From Ruminococcus sp. UBA6407 (GTDB lineage: Bacteria; Bacillota; Clostridia; Oscillospirales; Ruminococcaceae), in NCBI GenBank assembly GCA_002438605.1, contig DJPR01000005.1:26835-90834 (forward strand): DNA of 64,000 nt, in the 5' to 3' direction. The translations under genes were made by a program, and so were the position numbers. The notes beneath the pieces were generated by a model that saw only the letters and a program-made list of their open reading frames with translations, did no database searches and was not told where the DNA came from. Below, one piece after another: positions 45,697-56,258 of this stretch (position 1 is the stretch's first letter; the number at the start of each line of letters is the position of its first letter).

Positions 45697-47004
45697 TCAC
45701 CTTACTTTTCTGATTTTTGAAATAAAAAATCCATCACTGCCAAAATCCTTAGGGAAAATTGCAGCTTTATATTTACCGAATGGACTGCCGTATTCCTCAA
45801 GAAAACTCACTCCCTCAATTTCAGGGTGATTCTCTATAAGCTTGTCTATAACCAAATCATTTTCCGCTTTTCTTAAAGTACAGGTGGAATAAACCATTTC
45901 GCCGCCTGCCTCAAGATATTTTAAGGCATTTTCTGCTATTTTATACTGTATATCAGGCAGATTTTCAAAATCCGCCTCATTTTTATATTTTATCTCAGGT
46001 TTCCTGCGGATTACTCCCAACCCTGAGCATGGAACGTCACAAAGAATTTTGCTGAACTTCGGCAAACTTTCATTATACATCAAAGCATCGCCTGTCATAG
46101 CCTTAATATTAGTCAATCCAAGTCTTTCAGCACCCTTTTTTATAAGTCCGACACGCTTTTCATGCAGGTCAAAAGCATAAATCTCACCTTTTCCATGCAT
46201 AAGTTCAGACATTGTAAAGGTTTTGCCGCCCGGAGCAGCACACAAATCGAGTACTCTGTCATTTTCACTCGGATTTAATGCCATACAGCAAAGTTGTGAG
46301 GATTTATCCTGAACGTGAAAAAATCCGTTTTTAAATGCAGGCAAAGCTGTAACATCTCCACACTCCAAGCCGTAACAAGCTGATAAATGGATATCCTTTT
46401 CATATTTTAAACTGCCAAGCTGAGAAACAATTTCTGCTTCATCAGCTTTTACAGTATTAAGCCTTATTGTAACAGGCGGCTTTTTTAATGAATCAGAAAG
46501 CAGATCTGCCATGTTATTCAGACCATAATCTGCTGACAAGCTTTCTATCAGCCATTCGGGTGCTGAATATTCGACTGACGATGAAATCAAAATATCCTTT
46601 GGCTTCGGATAAGTCTTTCCTGCCCTGATAAAATTTCTTAATACAGCATTGACCATTCCGGACGCACTTGCTTTCCTTAATTTCTTTGCAAGTGAAACAC
46701 TTTCGTTTACTGCCGCATTATCAGGAACATTTTCCATATAAAGCAGCTGATATATTCCGCATCTCAGGATATTTAAAACCGTTAAATCCAGTTTTTCAAG
46801 CGGACGTGAACAATGCTGTTTCAAAATATAGTCAAGAGTAATTCTGCGTTCAATGACTCCGTAATAAATTACTGAGCACAGACGCTTATCCCTGTCATTC
46901 ATTTCGGATTTTTCAAGTCCGTAATTAAGCTGTATATTTGAATAGCCGTTATTTTTAAAAGTCTTATTCAGCAGTTCAACCGCCAAATATCTGGGTTCTT
47001 TCAT
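45697..47004 (-). CDS. rsmB: 16S rRNA cytosine-C5 methyltransferase
   Basis: A 435-residue methylase for 16S rRNA C967. An N-terminal NusB-like domain (1-140) precedes the Rossmann domain, with DLCAAPGGKT, the two catalytic-site cysteines in DVPCSGLG and YSTCTL. Full length. Neighbours on both sides have short gaps, consistent with one transcript. Confidence 0.95.
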   Translation of the reverse strand: MKEPRYLAVELLNKTFKNNGYSNIQLNYGLEKSEMNDRDKRLCSVIYYGVIERRITLDYILKQHCSRPLEKLDLTVLNILRCGIYQLLYMENVPDNAAVNESVSLAKKLRKASASGMVNAVLRNFIRAGKTYPKPKDILISSSVEYSAPEWLIESLSADYGLNNMADLLSDSLKKPPVTIRLNTVKADEAEIVSQLGSLKYEKDIHLSACYGLECGDVTALPAFKNGFFHVQDKSSQLCCMALNPSENDRVLDLCAAPGGKTFTMSELMHGKGEIYAFDLHEKRVGLIKKGAERLGLTNIKAMTGDALMYNESLPKFSKILCDVPCSGLGVIRRKPEIKYKNEADFENLPDIQYKIAENALKYLEAGGEMVYSTCTLRKAENDLVIDKLIENHPEIEGVSFLEEYGSPFGKYKAAIFPKDFGSDGFFISKIRKVR

Positions 47005-47010
47005 ATCTTG

Positions 47011-47679
47011 TTAATTCCTTCTATTTGAAATGGCAATCAATCTTACAAGCTGTGCAATAGCAGTAAAGAGTGCAGCAACATATGTTAAAGCCGCTGCTGT
47101 AAGAACCTTTCTTGAACATTTTACTTCTTCTCTGTCAAGATATCCGCTGTCCTCCAAGGTTTTCAATGCTCTGCCGCTTGCATCAAATTCAACAGGCAGC
47201 GTTACAAGCTGAAATGCCACAACTGCAACGAAAAGCCATATTCCTATATTTATAAGGACTGAATTTCCGCCCATAATAAGCCCAATAAGAACCAATGGAT
47301 ATGCAAGCTGTGAACCAAGCTGTGTAACCGGAATTATTGCTGACCTTATTTTTATCGGTGTATAACCCTGTGCATGCTGTACTGCATGACCACATTCATG
47401 AGCTGCAACACCTATTGCAGCAACAGATGTTTTACCATATACTGTATCAGAAAGTCTTACCACATTATCTCTAGGGTCATAATGGTCACTGAGATTTCCT
47501 CTTACACGCTCAATCTGAACATTATAAAGTCCGTTATCATCAAGAATTTTTCTTGCTATTTCATCAGCTGTATAACCCCTGCTGTTATTTATCCTGCTGT
47601 ACTTTTTAAATGTAGAGCTTACATTGAATGACGCCCACATTGCAATTAAAAATGAAATAATAACCAACAAAATATCCAT
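47011..47679 (-). CDS. Neutral zinc metallopeptidase, YugP family
   Basis: A 222-residue membrane protein with the zinc motif AAHECGHAVQH (about residue 92) and three or four hydrophobic helices, matching DUF2226/YugP-type peptidases. The substrate is unknown. GGAGG lies upstream of ATG. It lies between fmt and rsmB, as in many clostridia. Confidence 0.85.
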   Translation of the reverse strand: MDILLVIISFLIAMWASFNVSSTFKKYSRINNSRGYTADEIARKILDDNGLYNVQIERVRGNLSDHYDPRDNVVRLSDTVYGKTSVAAIGVAAHECGHAVQHAQGYTPIKIRSAIIPVTQLGSQLAYPLVLIGLIMGGNSVLINIGIWLFVAVVAFQLVTLPVEFDASGRALKTLEDSGYLDREEVKCSRKVLTAAALTYVAALFTAIAQLVRLIAISNRRN

Positions 47680-47697
47680 ATAAAGTTTCCTCCTGAA

Positions 47698-48636
47698 TTA
47701 ACCCAAAACAGTTCCCTTTATCAGCTTTTTACCCCTTAGAAAATCTGCTGTTTTCATTCTTTTGCTGCCCTCAAGCTGTATTTCATCAAAACGAATCAGC
47801 TTTCCGTCACCACATTTAACTGTAAAATTATCAGCGTCAATTATTTCACCATTAAGAGAATCAGAACTCTCTTTATCCAAAAGTGCAGAACGATATATCT
47901 TTAAACGCTTACCATTCAGCATTGTAAAACCGGTAATGCCTCTTATGGTATTATGAATCTTATGAGCGTCCCACGAAAAATCAAGACTGCTCATTTCTTT
48001 TTTTATCATTGGCGAATAGCAGGACTGTGAATCGTCCTGTTGTTCACGTTTCAGCTCACCTGCTTTAAGAGCTTTTATCGTATCTGAAAGAAGCTCTCCG
48101 CCCATTATGGAAAGTCTGTCCCAAAGCTCCTGTGCTGTTTCATTCTCGCCGATTTCAGTTTCACACTTCATCAGCATATCACCTGTATCAAGACCGGCCT
48201 CCATCATCATTGAAGTAACACCTGTTTTTTTCTCTCCATTCAGTATACACCATTGAATCGGAGCTGCTCCTCGGTATTTCGGCAAAAGTGAAGCATGAAT
48301 ATTAATGCATCCGTATTTTGGCAAATCAAGTATTTCCTGAGGCAAAATCTGTCCGTATGCAGTAACTATAATAAGGTCAGGATTAAGCTCTCTGAGAATT
48401 GCCAATGCCTTTTCTGCGTCCTCGCCCTTTCGGAGTGACTGCGGCTGATAAACAGGCAGATTATACTCTGAAGCAGCCGTTTTAACAGGAGTCGGAATCA
48501 TTTTATAGCCCCTGCCCTTAGGCTTATCAGGCTGAGTAAAAACTGCGGAAACATTATCCTCACTTTCAGCCAGTGCTTTAAGACATGGCACAGAAAAATC
48601 AGGCGTTCCCATGAAAACTATATTAAGACTACTCAT
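47698..48636 (-). CDS. fmt: Methionyl-tRNA formyltransferase
   Basis: A 312-residue enzyme formylating initiator tRNA using 10-formyltetrahydrofolate. Motifs: VFMGTPDFSVP, TAYGQILPQ, HASLLPKYRGAAPI and the SLLPKYRG loop; C-terminal OB domain present. It overlaps the def stop by a base, giving the typical def-fmt pair. Confidence 0.96.
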   Translation of the reverse strand: MSSLNIVFMGTPDFSVPCLKALAESEDNVSAVFTQPDKPKGRGYKMIPTPVKTAASEYNLPVYQPQSLRKGEDAEKALAILRELNPDLIIVTAYGQILPQEILDLPKYGCINIHASLLPKYRGAAPIQWCILNGEKKTGVTSMMMEAGLDTGDMLMKCETEIGENETAQELWDRLSIMGGELLSDTIKALKAGELKREQQDDSQSCYSPMIKKEMSSLDFSWDAHKIHNTIRGITGFTMLNGKRLKIYRSALLDKESSDSLNGEIIDADNFTVKCGDGKLIRFDEIQLEGSKRMKTADFLRGKKLIKGTVLG

Positions 48637-49100
48637 TACTCATCATCTCCGGGGACAACAAATTCTTCAACGAGTTCAAGGAAAAGATGTCCGTCAAGGT
48701 GGTCAATTTCGTGACATGCGCACCTTGCACCAAGCTCTGAAAATGACCTTTCAACAAATTCACCTTTTCTGTTCTGGAATCTGACCTTACACTTGTTTGG
48801 TCTTGTAACATATCCCCACTGGTCAGGACAAGACAAACAGCCCTCAACATCACGCTGTTTACCACTTTTTTTCAAAATTACAGGGTTAATAAGCTCAATA
48901 AGTCCGTCACCAACGTCAATAACTGCAATTCTTCTGCGAATACCTATCTGTGGTGCTGCAAGACCAAGTCCCTGAGCTTTGTAAAGAGTATCAGCCATAT
49001 CATCAAGAAGCTGAGCAAGCTTTTCATCAAAAACTTCTACAGGCTTGCAAACTGCATGAAGCACCTCGTCCTCTTTGGTTAAAATTTTTCTTAATGCCAT
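48636..49100 (-). CDS. def: Peptide deformylase
   Basis: A 154-residue metal enzyme removing N-terminal formyl groups. The three motifs are complete: GLGLAAPQIG, EGCLSCPD and HEIDHLDGHLF. Overlaps fmt by one base (48636). Follows priA by 11 bp. Confidence 0.96.
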   Translation of the reverse strand: MALRKILTKEDEVLHAVCKPVEVFDEKLAQLLDDMADTLYKAQGLGLAAPQIGIRRRIAVIDVGDGLIELINPVILKKSGKQRDVEGCLSCPDQWGYVTRPNKCKVRFQNRKGEFVERSFSELGARCACHEIDHLDGHLFLELVEEFVVPGDDE

Positions 49101-49111
49101 GTTATCCTCCG

Positions 49112-51556
49112 TTATACACCGATTTCACCATTCATATCAGCATATATATTTATTCGTGAACACTCCCTTGCTTTTGATGACAAGATTATTATTTCTCTTA
49201 TCATTTCTCTTATTTCAGGAGTATTTTTACACTTAATTATTATTCTATACCTATATTTCCCGTTTATTTTTCCGTAAGAGCATTTTACAGGTCCGAGAAC
49301 TCTCATAGGCGTTGACGGCTTTTTCTTATTAAACCTTTCTGACATAAGTTCAATAACCTTATCTGCCGCAAGCTTTACGGCAAAATCATCTGAACCTGAA
49401 AGTCCGATAACACATAAATCGCATACAGGTGGAAACACCATTGCACGTCTTATGGCAATTTCCTCATTATAGAAGCCGACATAGTCCTGTTCAGCGGCAA
49501 GACTCATAATATAGTGGTCGGGCATAAAGGTTTGCAGGTATGCTCTGCCCTGTTTTTCACCTCTGCCTCCTCTGCCTACAACCTGCGTTATAAGTGAGAA
49601 TGTACGCTCATAGCTACGGAAATCTCCGGAAAACAATGACTTATCAACAGATAGAACTCCGACAAGCGTTACATTTGGAAAATCAAGTCCCTTGCCAATC
49701 ATTTGTGTGCCAATCATTATGTCATATTCACCCTCACCGAATGCACTGAAGCTTTTTTCATATGCATATCTGGAAAAAGTGGTATCTGCGTCCATTCTGA
49801 GTATTCTTGCTTTAGGGAAAAGCATTTCAAGTTCTTCTTCAAGACGCTGTGTTCCAAATCCCATTTTTTTAAGCCTTTGTGAACCGCATTTTGCACAAAC
49901 CGTTACCATGTCAGAAGTGTATCCGCAATAATGACACATCAGCTTGTCATTTGCCTTGTGATATGTCATTGGAACAGTACAGTTCGGGCAATAAACCGGC
50001 TCATAACAGTCACAACAGCTGATAATTGTATGATATCCTCGTCTGTTGAGCAAAAGAATAGTTTGTTCCCCATTTTGAAGATTCAGATTAATCTGTTCAA
50101 CAAGTTCACGGCTGAATTCAGTTGAATTTCCTGCCTCACGCTCCAAATTCATATCTACAATTTTAACAGTCGGAAGCGAACCTGCATGATAGCGGTTTTT
50201 CATTTCCAGCAGTTTATATATGCCTCGCTTGGCATTATAATAACTTTCTATAGTCGGGGTTGCAGATGCAAGCACAAGAACTCCGCCATAATAGCGGCAT
50301 CTTTGCTTTGCAATATCAGATGTATTATATCGAGGAGAACTGTCTGACTTATAGGAGCGTTCGCCCTCCTCGTCCATAATAATCAGTCCTATATTATCAA
50401 GGGGAGCAAAAATTGCACTTCGTGTTCCGATAACAATTTTTGCATCACCACGTTTTATCTTTTTATATTCATCAAGACGCTGTCCCAATGACAAACTGCT
50501 GTGAATTACAGCAACATTATCGCCAAAAAGTCCTTTAAACCTTCTTAAAATCTGAGGAGTCAAGGATATTTCAGGAATAAGGAGTAAAGCCTGTCTGCCC
50601 ATTGTAATCGTCTTGTCTATCAGCTTTTCAAAAACCGATGTTTTCCCGCTTCCTGTAACTCCATGAAGAAGAAAACACATTGCCTGATGAGCATCAAGCT
50701 GTTCGGAAATTGCATCAAAGACTTTCTGCTGTTCTTCGGAAAGGACAACATCTGCAATTGAACGCTTATCAAGTCCGTTCACATCAACACTTCTTAGGAC
50801 TTCACATTCAAATTCTTCAGCAGCTTTATTAGCTACAAGTCTTTTTATTACTGCAAGTGTTACTCCGCACATATATGCAAGCTCTTTTTCAGAAGCAGAA
50901 CCATATTCAGCAAGAAGTTCAGCTGCTTTTTTCTGCTTAGGAGTCAGCTTAAAGCTTTGCGGTGACAATAAGTAGTCAGACGTAAGTTTTACCATCTTAA
51001 CTGTATTGTCGCTTACAGCACTTTTTAATACACTGCTGCTTATCAATGCACCCTTTTCCTTTAAATCTGCTATCATTTCAGATTGTTCAGAATTACTTAA
51101 TTCAGCTTTAAGCTCCGACTTGCTGCATTTCAGCAGGTAATTAAAAAATTCTTTTTCGGCTTCGGAAAGAATTGAAAAATCATCAAATTCCTTGTTTATT
51201 TCTACATTTTCAAGAATTTTAATGTTCATTCCCGGTGGAAGCATTGCCTTAACAGCCTCATAGTAGGTACAAAAAGCAGTATCCCGCATATATTTTGCCA
51301 GGTTCAGCAATTCCTGAGAAAGTACAGGCTGACTGTCAATGAGCGAAATAACCTCCTTGAGTTTAGAGCATTCACCCCTTTTCAGTGACATAACCATAGC
51401 AGTACGACTCTTGTTTCCCTTACCGAAGGGAACAAGAATACGACATCCGCTTTTGATTTTATCAGTCATTTTTTCAGGAACTCTGTAACTGAAAAGACAA
51501 TCAAAGGAAAAAGCAGTATTGCTGACTGCTGCTTCTGCTATCAGAGCCTCGCTCAT
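49112..51556 (-). CDS. priA: Primosomal protein N' (replication-restart helicase)
   Basis: An 814-residue superfamily-2 helicase that reloads the replisome at stalled forks. Walker A GVTGSGKT; the zinc region CCDCYEPVYCPNC...CHYCGY...CAKCGS with the usual paired cysteines; QMIGKGLDFPNV and VVGRGGRGEKQG helicase motifs. The Walker B box reads DEEGE where the family usually has DEEHE. The start overlaps rpoZ by 4 bp. Confidence 0.95.
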   Translation of the reverse strand: MSEALIAEAAVSNTAFSFDCLFSYRVPEKMTDKIKSGCRILVPFGKGNKSRTAMVMSLKRGECSKLKEVISLIDSQPVLSQELLNLAKYMRDTAFCTYYEAVKAMLPPGMNIKILENVEINKEFDDFSILSEAEKEFFNYLLKCSKSELKAELSNSEQSEMIADLKEKGALISSSVLKSAVSDNTVKMVKLTSDYLLSPQSFKLTPKQKKAAELLAEYGSASEKELAYMCGVTLAVIKRLVANKAAEEFECEVLRSVDVNGLDKRSIADVVLSEEQQKVFDAISEQLDAHQAMCFLLHGVTGSGKTSVFEKLIDKTITMGRQALLLIPEISLTPQILRRFKGLFGDNVAVIHSSLSLGQRLDEYKKIKRGDAKIVIGTRSAIFAPLDNIGLIIMDEEGERSYKSDSSPRYNTSDIAKQRCRYYGGVLVLASATPTIESYYNAKRGIYKLLEMKNRYHAGSLPTVKIVDMNLEREAGNSTEFSRELVEQINLNLQNGEQTILLLNRRGYHTIISCCDCYEPVYCPNCTVPMTYHKANDKLMCHYCGYTSDMVTVCAKCGSQRLKKMGFGTQRLEEELEMLFPKARILRMDADTTFSRYAYEKSFSAFGEGEYDIMIGTQMIGKGLDFPNVTLVGVLSVDKSLFSGDFRSYERTFSLITQVVGRGGRGEKQGRAYLQTFMPDHYIMSLAAEQDYVGFYNEEIAIRRAMVFPPVCDLCVIGLSGSDDFAVKLAADKVIELMSERFNKKKPSTPMRVLGPVKCSYGKINGKYRYRIIIKCKNTPEIREMIREIIILSSKARECSRINIYADMNGEIGV

Positions 51557-51759
51557 TTTTTGATGCAGTCAGGCTCGATAATTCTGTATTTACCGCTTGC
51601 AAATTCCTCTACAGCAGTCTTTACAGGCTTTTCAGGAAGTACCATGTTCTGCTCATAAAGCTCATCAGCAATTTGTCTTGCCCTTTTTGCTACTGCAATA
51701 ACAAGAGAATAAACACTCTCATTTTTTGAAATAATTTGTGACACAGCAGGTCTAAGCAT
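51553..51759 (-). CDS. rpoZ: RNA polymerase omega subunit
   Basis: A 68-residue protein: N-terminal [10 protein letters not shown] and the YSLVIAVAKRARQI segment are diagnostic of omega, which helps assemble and stabilise RNA polymerase. It overlaps gmk by 8 bp and priA by 4 bp. Confidence 0.93.
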   Translation of the reverse strand: MLRPAVSQIISKNESVYSLVIAVAKRARQIADELYEQNMVLPEKPVKTAVEEFASGKYRIIEPDCIKK

Positions 51760-52357
51760 TATTAATCACCTCATCAATTAAATCTTGTGCATTGGAAACC
51801 TTTAGTTCCTCCGCTTTTATAACAGCCTTGAAGTCATTTATTGCGTCCTCAAGAGCAGCGTTAACAACAACATAATCATATTTGCGTGCAAGTTCAATTT
51901 CTGAACGTGCCTGTGAAACTCGCTGAGCTATGACATCATCTGTTTCAGTAGCTCTTTTCTTCAAGCGGCGTTCAAGCTCGGCAACAGACGGCGGAAGAAC
52001 AAAAATAAATACAGCATCAGGACAAATTTCCCTTACCTTCATAGCCCCCTGAACCTCTATTTCAAGAATAACATTCTTACCCTGCTCACGCATTTCGTCT
52101 ATTTCCTTTTTAGGAGTACCATAATAGTTGCCGCAATATTCAGCATATTCAAGCATGGCATTGTTTTTTATGCGTTCTTCAAAATCCTGTTTAGTAATGA
52201 AATGATATGTTACACCATTCACCTCACCCAAACGTGGACTGCGTGTTGTAGCAGAAACCGAATAATAAAATCTGTCATCTTTCAGCACTTCGCTGAGAAT
52301 TGTTCCCTTTCCGCAGCCTGACGGTGCAGAAACAACGATAAGAAGACCTTTATTCAT
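51752..52357 (-). CDS. gmk: Guanylate kinase
   Basis: A 201-residue enzyme converting GMP to GDP. P-loop [11 protein letters not shown], then [17 protein letters not shown] for GMP binding, and the lid region. I use ATG 52357, directly before the core, with GAGGGTG about 9 nt upstream; longer frames run through the remA gene end. Coupled to remA (8-bp overlap). Confidence 0.95.
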   Translation of the reverse strand: MNKGLLIVVSAPSGCGKGTILSEVLKDDRFYYSVSATTRSPRLGEVNGVTYHFITKQDFEERIKNNAMLEYAEYCGNYYGTPKKEIDEMREQGKNVILEIEVQGAMKVREICPDAVFIFVLPPSVAELERRLKKRATETDDVIAQRVSQARSEIELARKYDYVVVNAALEDAINDFKAVIKAEELKVSNAQDLIDEVINNA

Positions 52358-52607
52358 TATCGTCATCACCCTCACTTTCATTAATTCTTGATGCAACAGT
52401 ATCTGTTATAAGTGACGAAAGTATAACATGACCGCTGTCCATAATAATAACAGCTCTGGTTTTTCTGCCATATGTAGCATCAATTACAGTTCCCTCGTCC
52501 CTTGCCTCCTGAACAAGTCTTTTTATTGGGGCAGATTCAGGACTTACAATGGAAATTATGCGATTTGAGGCAACCATATTTCCATAACCAATATTAATAA
52601 GCTTCAT
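52350..52607 (-). CDS. remA: RemA/DUF370 regulator
   Basis: An 85-residue DNA-binding protein of the RemA family, which in Bacillus activates matrix genes. Signature [21 protein letters not shown] and the arginine in [15 protein letters not shown]. The usual partner of gmk and yicC. Confidence 0.93.
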   Translation of the reverse strand: MKLINIGYGNMVASNRIISIVSPESAPIKRLVQEARDEGTVIDATYGRKTRAVIIMDSGHVILSSLITDTVASRINESEGDDDNE

Positions 52608-52618
52608 AAAAACCCCAC

Positions 52619-53497
52619 TTACTCAATATTCTGGATTTGTTCTCTGATTTTTTCTATTTCAGATTTCATCTCAACCACAAGCTTTGTGATCTCAATATCC
52701 TGTGCTTTTGAACCAATAGTATTTACTTCCCTGTTCATTTCCTGAACGATGAAGTCCAGCTTTCTTCCGATAGCTCCGTCTGACTCCAGAAGTTCATCAA
52801 GCTGACTTATATGACTTTTTAAGCGTACCGTTTCTTCGTCTACAGCAACCTTATCAGCAAATATGGCGGCTTCAGTAACAATTCTTTGCTGATCTATTTC
52901 AGCAGATTCAAGTATCTCCTTTAATTTCTGATAAAGGCGATTTCTGTAATTTTCAACAGTTTTAGGCGAAAGCTTTTCAACCATTGAAACCATGTCAAGA
53001 ATGGCATTGCTATGTAATTTCACATCAGTTTTAAGCCGTTCACCCTCGCTGATTCTCATTGCAACAAAATTTTCAGCAGCCTTTTCAGCAACAGCAGATA
53101 CACATTCCCATATTTCTTCTTCATCGTCAACGGCTTTTTGAACATTAAATGTATCAGGAAGTCTTATGAGAGTGGATAATGAAAGGTCATCACGAAGCCC
53201 GAACTTCTCATTTGCCTGATGAAGTGCATCAAGATAGCCTTTTACCATTGAAGTATTAACCTGAATAAGAGCATCTTTGCCCTCGGTATTATTTATGGTA
53301 ACAGAAACTTCAACCTTTCCCCTATTGATTTTCCCCTGCAAAAAGCTTTTCAATTTTTCATCTAAATAGCCATACGCACGGGGAAGTCTTGAAGAAAATT
53401 CATAATATCTATGATTTACGGAACGAATTTCCACTAATATATCACGACCGTCTATAACCTGTTGAGCTCTGCCGTAACCAGTCATACTTTTAATCAA
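52619..53497 (-). CDS. yicC: YicC family endoribonuclease-like protein
   Basis: A 292-residue protein of the YicC/YloC family ([12 protein letters not shown] at the start; [18 protein letters not shown] near the C-terminus). Members have been reported as RNases. It is the first gene of the long minus-strand operon and has a promoter about 65 bp upstream. Confidence 0.93.
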   Translation of the reverse strand: MIKSMTGYGRAQQVIDGRDILVEIRSVNHRYYEFSSRLPRAYGYLDEKLKSFLQGKINRGKVEVSVTINNTEGKDALIQVNTSMVKGYLDALHQANEKFGLRDDLSLSTLIRLPDTFNVQKAVDDEEEIWECVSAVAEKAAENFVAMRISEGERLKTDVKLHSNAILDMVSMVEKLSPKTVENYRNRLYQKLKEILESAEIDQQRIVTEAAIFADKVAVDEETVRLKSHISQLDELLESDGAIGRKLDFIVQEMNREVNTIGSKAQDIEITKLVVEMKSEIEKIREQIQNIE

Positions 53498-53562
53498 ACT
53501 ATTCCCTGCTTTCTCTTATGCAATATATTTTGATATCTGAACAGTATTTCCCTAATTATATT

Positions 53563-53591
53563 ATTATACCACTTAAACGCATAAAATGCAA
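53563..53591 (-). promoter_or_regulatory. Promoter of yicC operon
   Basis: TTGCAT (53586-53591), 17 bp, TATAAT (53563-53568) with an extended TGG. Confidence 0.6.
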
Positions 53592-53616
53592 GCATTTTCC
53601 GTACTACTTATATAAC

Positions 53617-53652
53617 AAAAGATGCCCTCATAAAGAGGACATCTTTTTATAA
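53617..53652 (-). terminator. Terminator of GH48 gene
   Basis: AAAAGATG-CCTC / GAGG-CATCTTTT stem with ATAAA loop and T-rich tail, 20 bp after the cellulase stop on the minus strand. Confidence 0.8.
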
Positions 53653-53668
53653 TTTCAATAACTTCTAA

Positions 53669-56086
53669 TTAAGCAACCGGAAGTTCTGAAACAAGTTTAA
53701 GAATGTACTTCTGAATTGCAACAGCATCCTGTGCATTGATTCCGTTTCCATTGCCCTGAACATCAGCATTTGCCTTGCCCTGAGCAGAAATCTTATAGTT
53801 TTCTGAATTGATAAGGTAACACTTGATAAGAACAGCGTCTGAAATATCAACCTTACCATCGCAGTTAGCGTCACCCCACAATGTAACATCAGGAGTATCA
53901 GGTGTTGTTGATGTTGATGGAGTTGATGAAGAATCAATCTTCATATCAGGATAGAGAAGTGCCATAGCACCGTATGCCATAAGAGCATCGCCCTCATGCC
54001 AGAATCTGTGATAATTAAGCTCTGTTGTATCAGTTGTACCTGTTGCTTCATACTCTTTCTTGAGTTCCTGGAATACAGGCTCATCTTCATATGCAGAACG
54101 AATATCAATAAATTTAATGCCTGGTTCAATCTTTTCACCATTTGGCATTGTACCTGAATAATTATCAGGAACTACAACTTCCTGGTTGAAGATTCTAGCA
54201 AGGCTTCCGTTTGTATCAGGTCTTGAAAGACCGATATCATCACGGCAAATCTTCCACTGTCTGTCAAGGAGTTCCTTAGCAAGATAAAGTGCCTTACCGC
54301 CAAGCTCTGTATTTGAAGAGCTGTATCCTGCATCAGTAGAAACTTCTTCAGCAGCAGCATAGTAAATAAGAGTATTAGCAAGTGAAGATACACAACCGAT
54401 ATCAGCGTTGCCTCTTGCTGTAATTGTACATGTAAGACCTGAGTTTGCACTTGAACTATAAGTACCGTTCCAATCAGCAGGCTGACCGCTCCAGTCAAGT
54501 GTAGCAGGGATTGTATAATCACCGTCAGCTGTAAGCTCAGTATTTTCAACAAACCAGTCAACCCATCTGTCAAGAATTGTCTTAAGAGCTTCTTCAAGTG
54601 TGAGTCCGCCAATCTTGCCTGAATAGTTTGAACCTTCTGTCTTTACATAGTAGTAAAGTTCTGCAAGACGCTGTACAGCCCATACCTGGTTACCGATCCA
54701 GTGGTTTGAACCCGGGTCAGCGTAAACAGGGTGTTCAAGGTAAGCCATATCATAGAATGTAGAAACACCTGATGGATACTTTTCATAACGTCCGCTGTAA
54801 GAGTTTGTACAACCGCCGGCAATCGGACCATCTGCTGACTGAAGCCAGAGGTACATTTCCATCTGTCTCTTGAATGACTCTTCATAGTCAGATGTAGCAT
54901 TTGATGCCTTCATACCTGCATTGATATCCTTATCATAAAGGAGAGCATATGCAGCGAGAGGGTTCTGGTAGAATTCGTGCATGTGTGATGCACCGATCTG
55001 CCATGCCCATGTGCCGTCCATAGCTCCGCCCCATGATGTATACCAAGCCATGAGGAAGTGCTGACCCTTAAGTCCTGAACCGCCGTTTCTATCTGTTTCC
55101 TTGCTCTGACAGCCGATAGCCTTGTAGTACTTATCGAACATATCGTTACGGCACTGGTCACCCATCTTACCAGCCTTAGCTGAAAGGTCACCTGTGTTTA
55201 CGCCCCACTTATTAGCTGCATAGATTGCCTGAATAGCACGATCTTCAGCGTCAGGAGCGTTTGTATAAGCCCACTGCTTAGCAACCTGAGAATCTGTTGA
55301 GAATACACCCTTGATACCTCTTGTGCCAACCATACCATATTTAAGTTCTTCAATACATCCGTGTGGAACAGTTTCAAAGCATGATTCCTGTTCGCCTCTC
55401 TGGAATGTGTTGATAAATGTGAATGAACCAAGTTCACCCTTCTTGCTTCCACCATAACCATACCAGTCATCTACGTCTGCGAGCCAGTGTAAAAGGTAAA
55501 GTCCGTCATCACTGCTGTAAGCTGACTTAAATGCGCTGAAAAGTGGGTTTTCACCTGTGTTGCTTGCGTCCTGTGCAGCAGGATACTGTTCAGGAGTTTC
55601 ATACTCAGGAGCATACTGAGCTGAAAGCTTGCTCTGCTTCCAGAAACCTGTCTGTGTTTCAGGAATCATAACTTCAAGAGTTTTCCAAGCCTTTGTAAGA
55701 TCGCTTGTCTTTGTAGCACCGCCGATGCCGTCAACACCGAACTTATCTCTGAGTGCAGCAACCCATACGAGGTATGACATGGCTTCTGATGTTGTTTCGT
55801 GACCATAGTCAGGAGCTTCTACGATAACTGTTTCAACAGCGTGGTAAGGAACGCCGAATGAACCTGAACCGCCATTATTGTTAGAACTGAGGTATCCGTT
55901 TTCTTCACCGTTTGTTACAACGTCATCGTAAAGTGACAAAAATCTTTCAGCATATGTAGAATCGCCAAAAGCTTCTGCCTTAGTTCTTGGACCCTTTGCT
56001 GATGCAAAACATGGTACCATAGAACTTGCAGTAACTGCTGCTGCAAGAGCTGCAGATACTAATGCCTTATTCTTCTTAGATATCAT
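53669..56086 (-). CDS. GH48 cellulase with C-terminal type I dockerin
   Basis: An 805-residue secreted cellobiohydrolase acting from reducing ends of cellulose chains. Signal peptide (about 1-29, ending CFASA), GH48 catalytic domain about 35-715 with the acid/base glutamate region HETTSEAMSYLVWVAALR and the long aromatic tunnel segments, a Ser/Thr/Pro linker, then a dockerin with paired calcium loops (DANCDGKVDISD and DVQGNGNGINAQD). The dockerin would attach it to a scaffoldin cohesin. GH48 enzymes are hallmark cellulosome components. Strong promoter upstream and hairpin terminator downstream show a one-gene transcript. Confidence 0.97.
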   Translation of the reverse strand: MISKKNKALVSAALAAAVTASSMVPCFASAKGPRTKAEAFGDSTYAERFLSLYDDVVTNGEENGYLSSNNNGGSGSFGVPYHAVETVIVEAPDYGHETTSEAMSYLVWVAALRDKFGVDGIGGATKTSDLTKAWKTLEVMIPETQTGFWKQSKLSAQYAPEYETPEQYPAAQDASNTGENPLFSAFKSAYSSDDGLYLLHWLADVDDWYGYGGSKKGELGSFTFINTFQRGEQESCFETVPHGCIEELKYGMVGTRGIKGVFSTDSQVAKQWAYTNAPDAEDRAIQAIYAANKWGVNTGDLSAKAGKMGDQCRNDMFDKYYKAIGCQSKETDRNGGSGLKGQHFLMAWYTSWGGAMDGTWAWQIGASHMHEFYQNPLAAYALLYDKDINAGMKASNATSDYEESFKRQMEMYLWLQSADGPIAGGCTNSYSGRYEKYPSGVSTFYDMAYLEHPVYADPGSNHWIGNQVWAVQRLAELYYYVKTEGSNYSGKIGGLTLEEALKTILDRWVDWFVENTELTADGDYTIPATLDWSGQPADWNGTYSSSANSGLTCTITARGNADIGCVSSLANTLIYYAAAEEVSTDAGYSSSNTELGGKALYLAKELLDRQWKICRDDIGLSRPDTNGSLARIFNQEVVVPDNYSGTMPNGEKIEPGIKFIDIRSAYEDEPVFQELKKEYEATGTTDTTELNYHRFWHEGDALMAYGAMALLYPDMKIDSSSTPSTSTTPDTPDVTLWGDANCDGKVDISDAVLIKCYLINSENYKISAQGKANADVQGNGNGINAQDAVAIQKYILKLVSELPVA

Positions 56087-56258
56087 TTAGTTTTTACCCC
56101 TCTCGTAAAAAATTTGGTATAAAAATAATCTCAATCACAACATTTTTATACTGATACAACAGGAAAAGTGACTGAGAACGTGTGCGAAAATGGTTTCGTA
56201 CACTGTGTGTTGCCTAATCGCATGACAATCACAGAACCCACAAACTATTTTCATGTTT

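Noticed and set aside
53665..55470. Plural minus-strand frames overlapping the GH48 gene
   Set aside because: All are out-of-frame shadows of the cellulase coding sequence.
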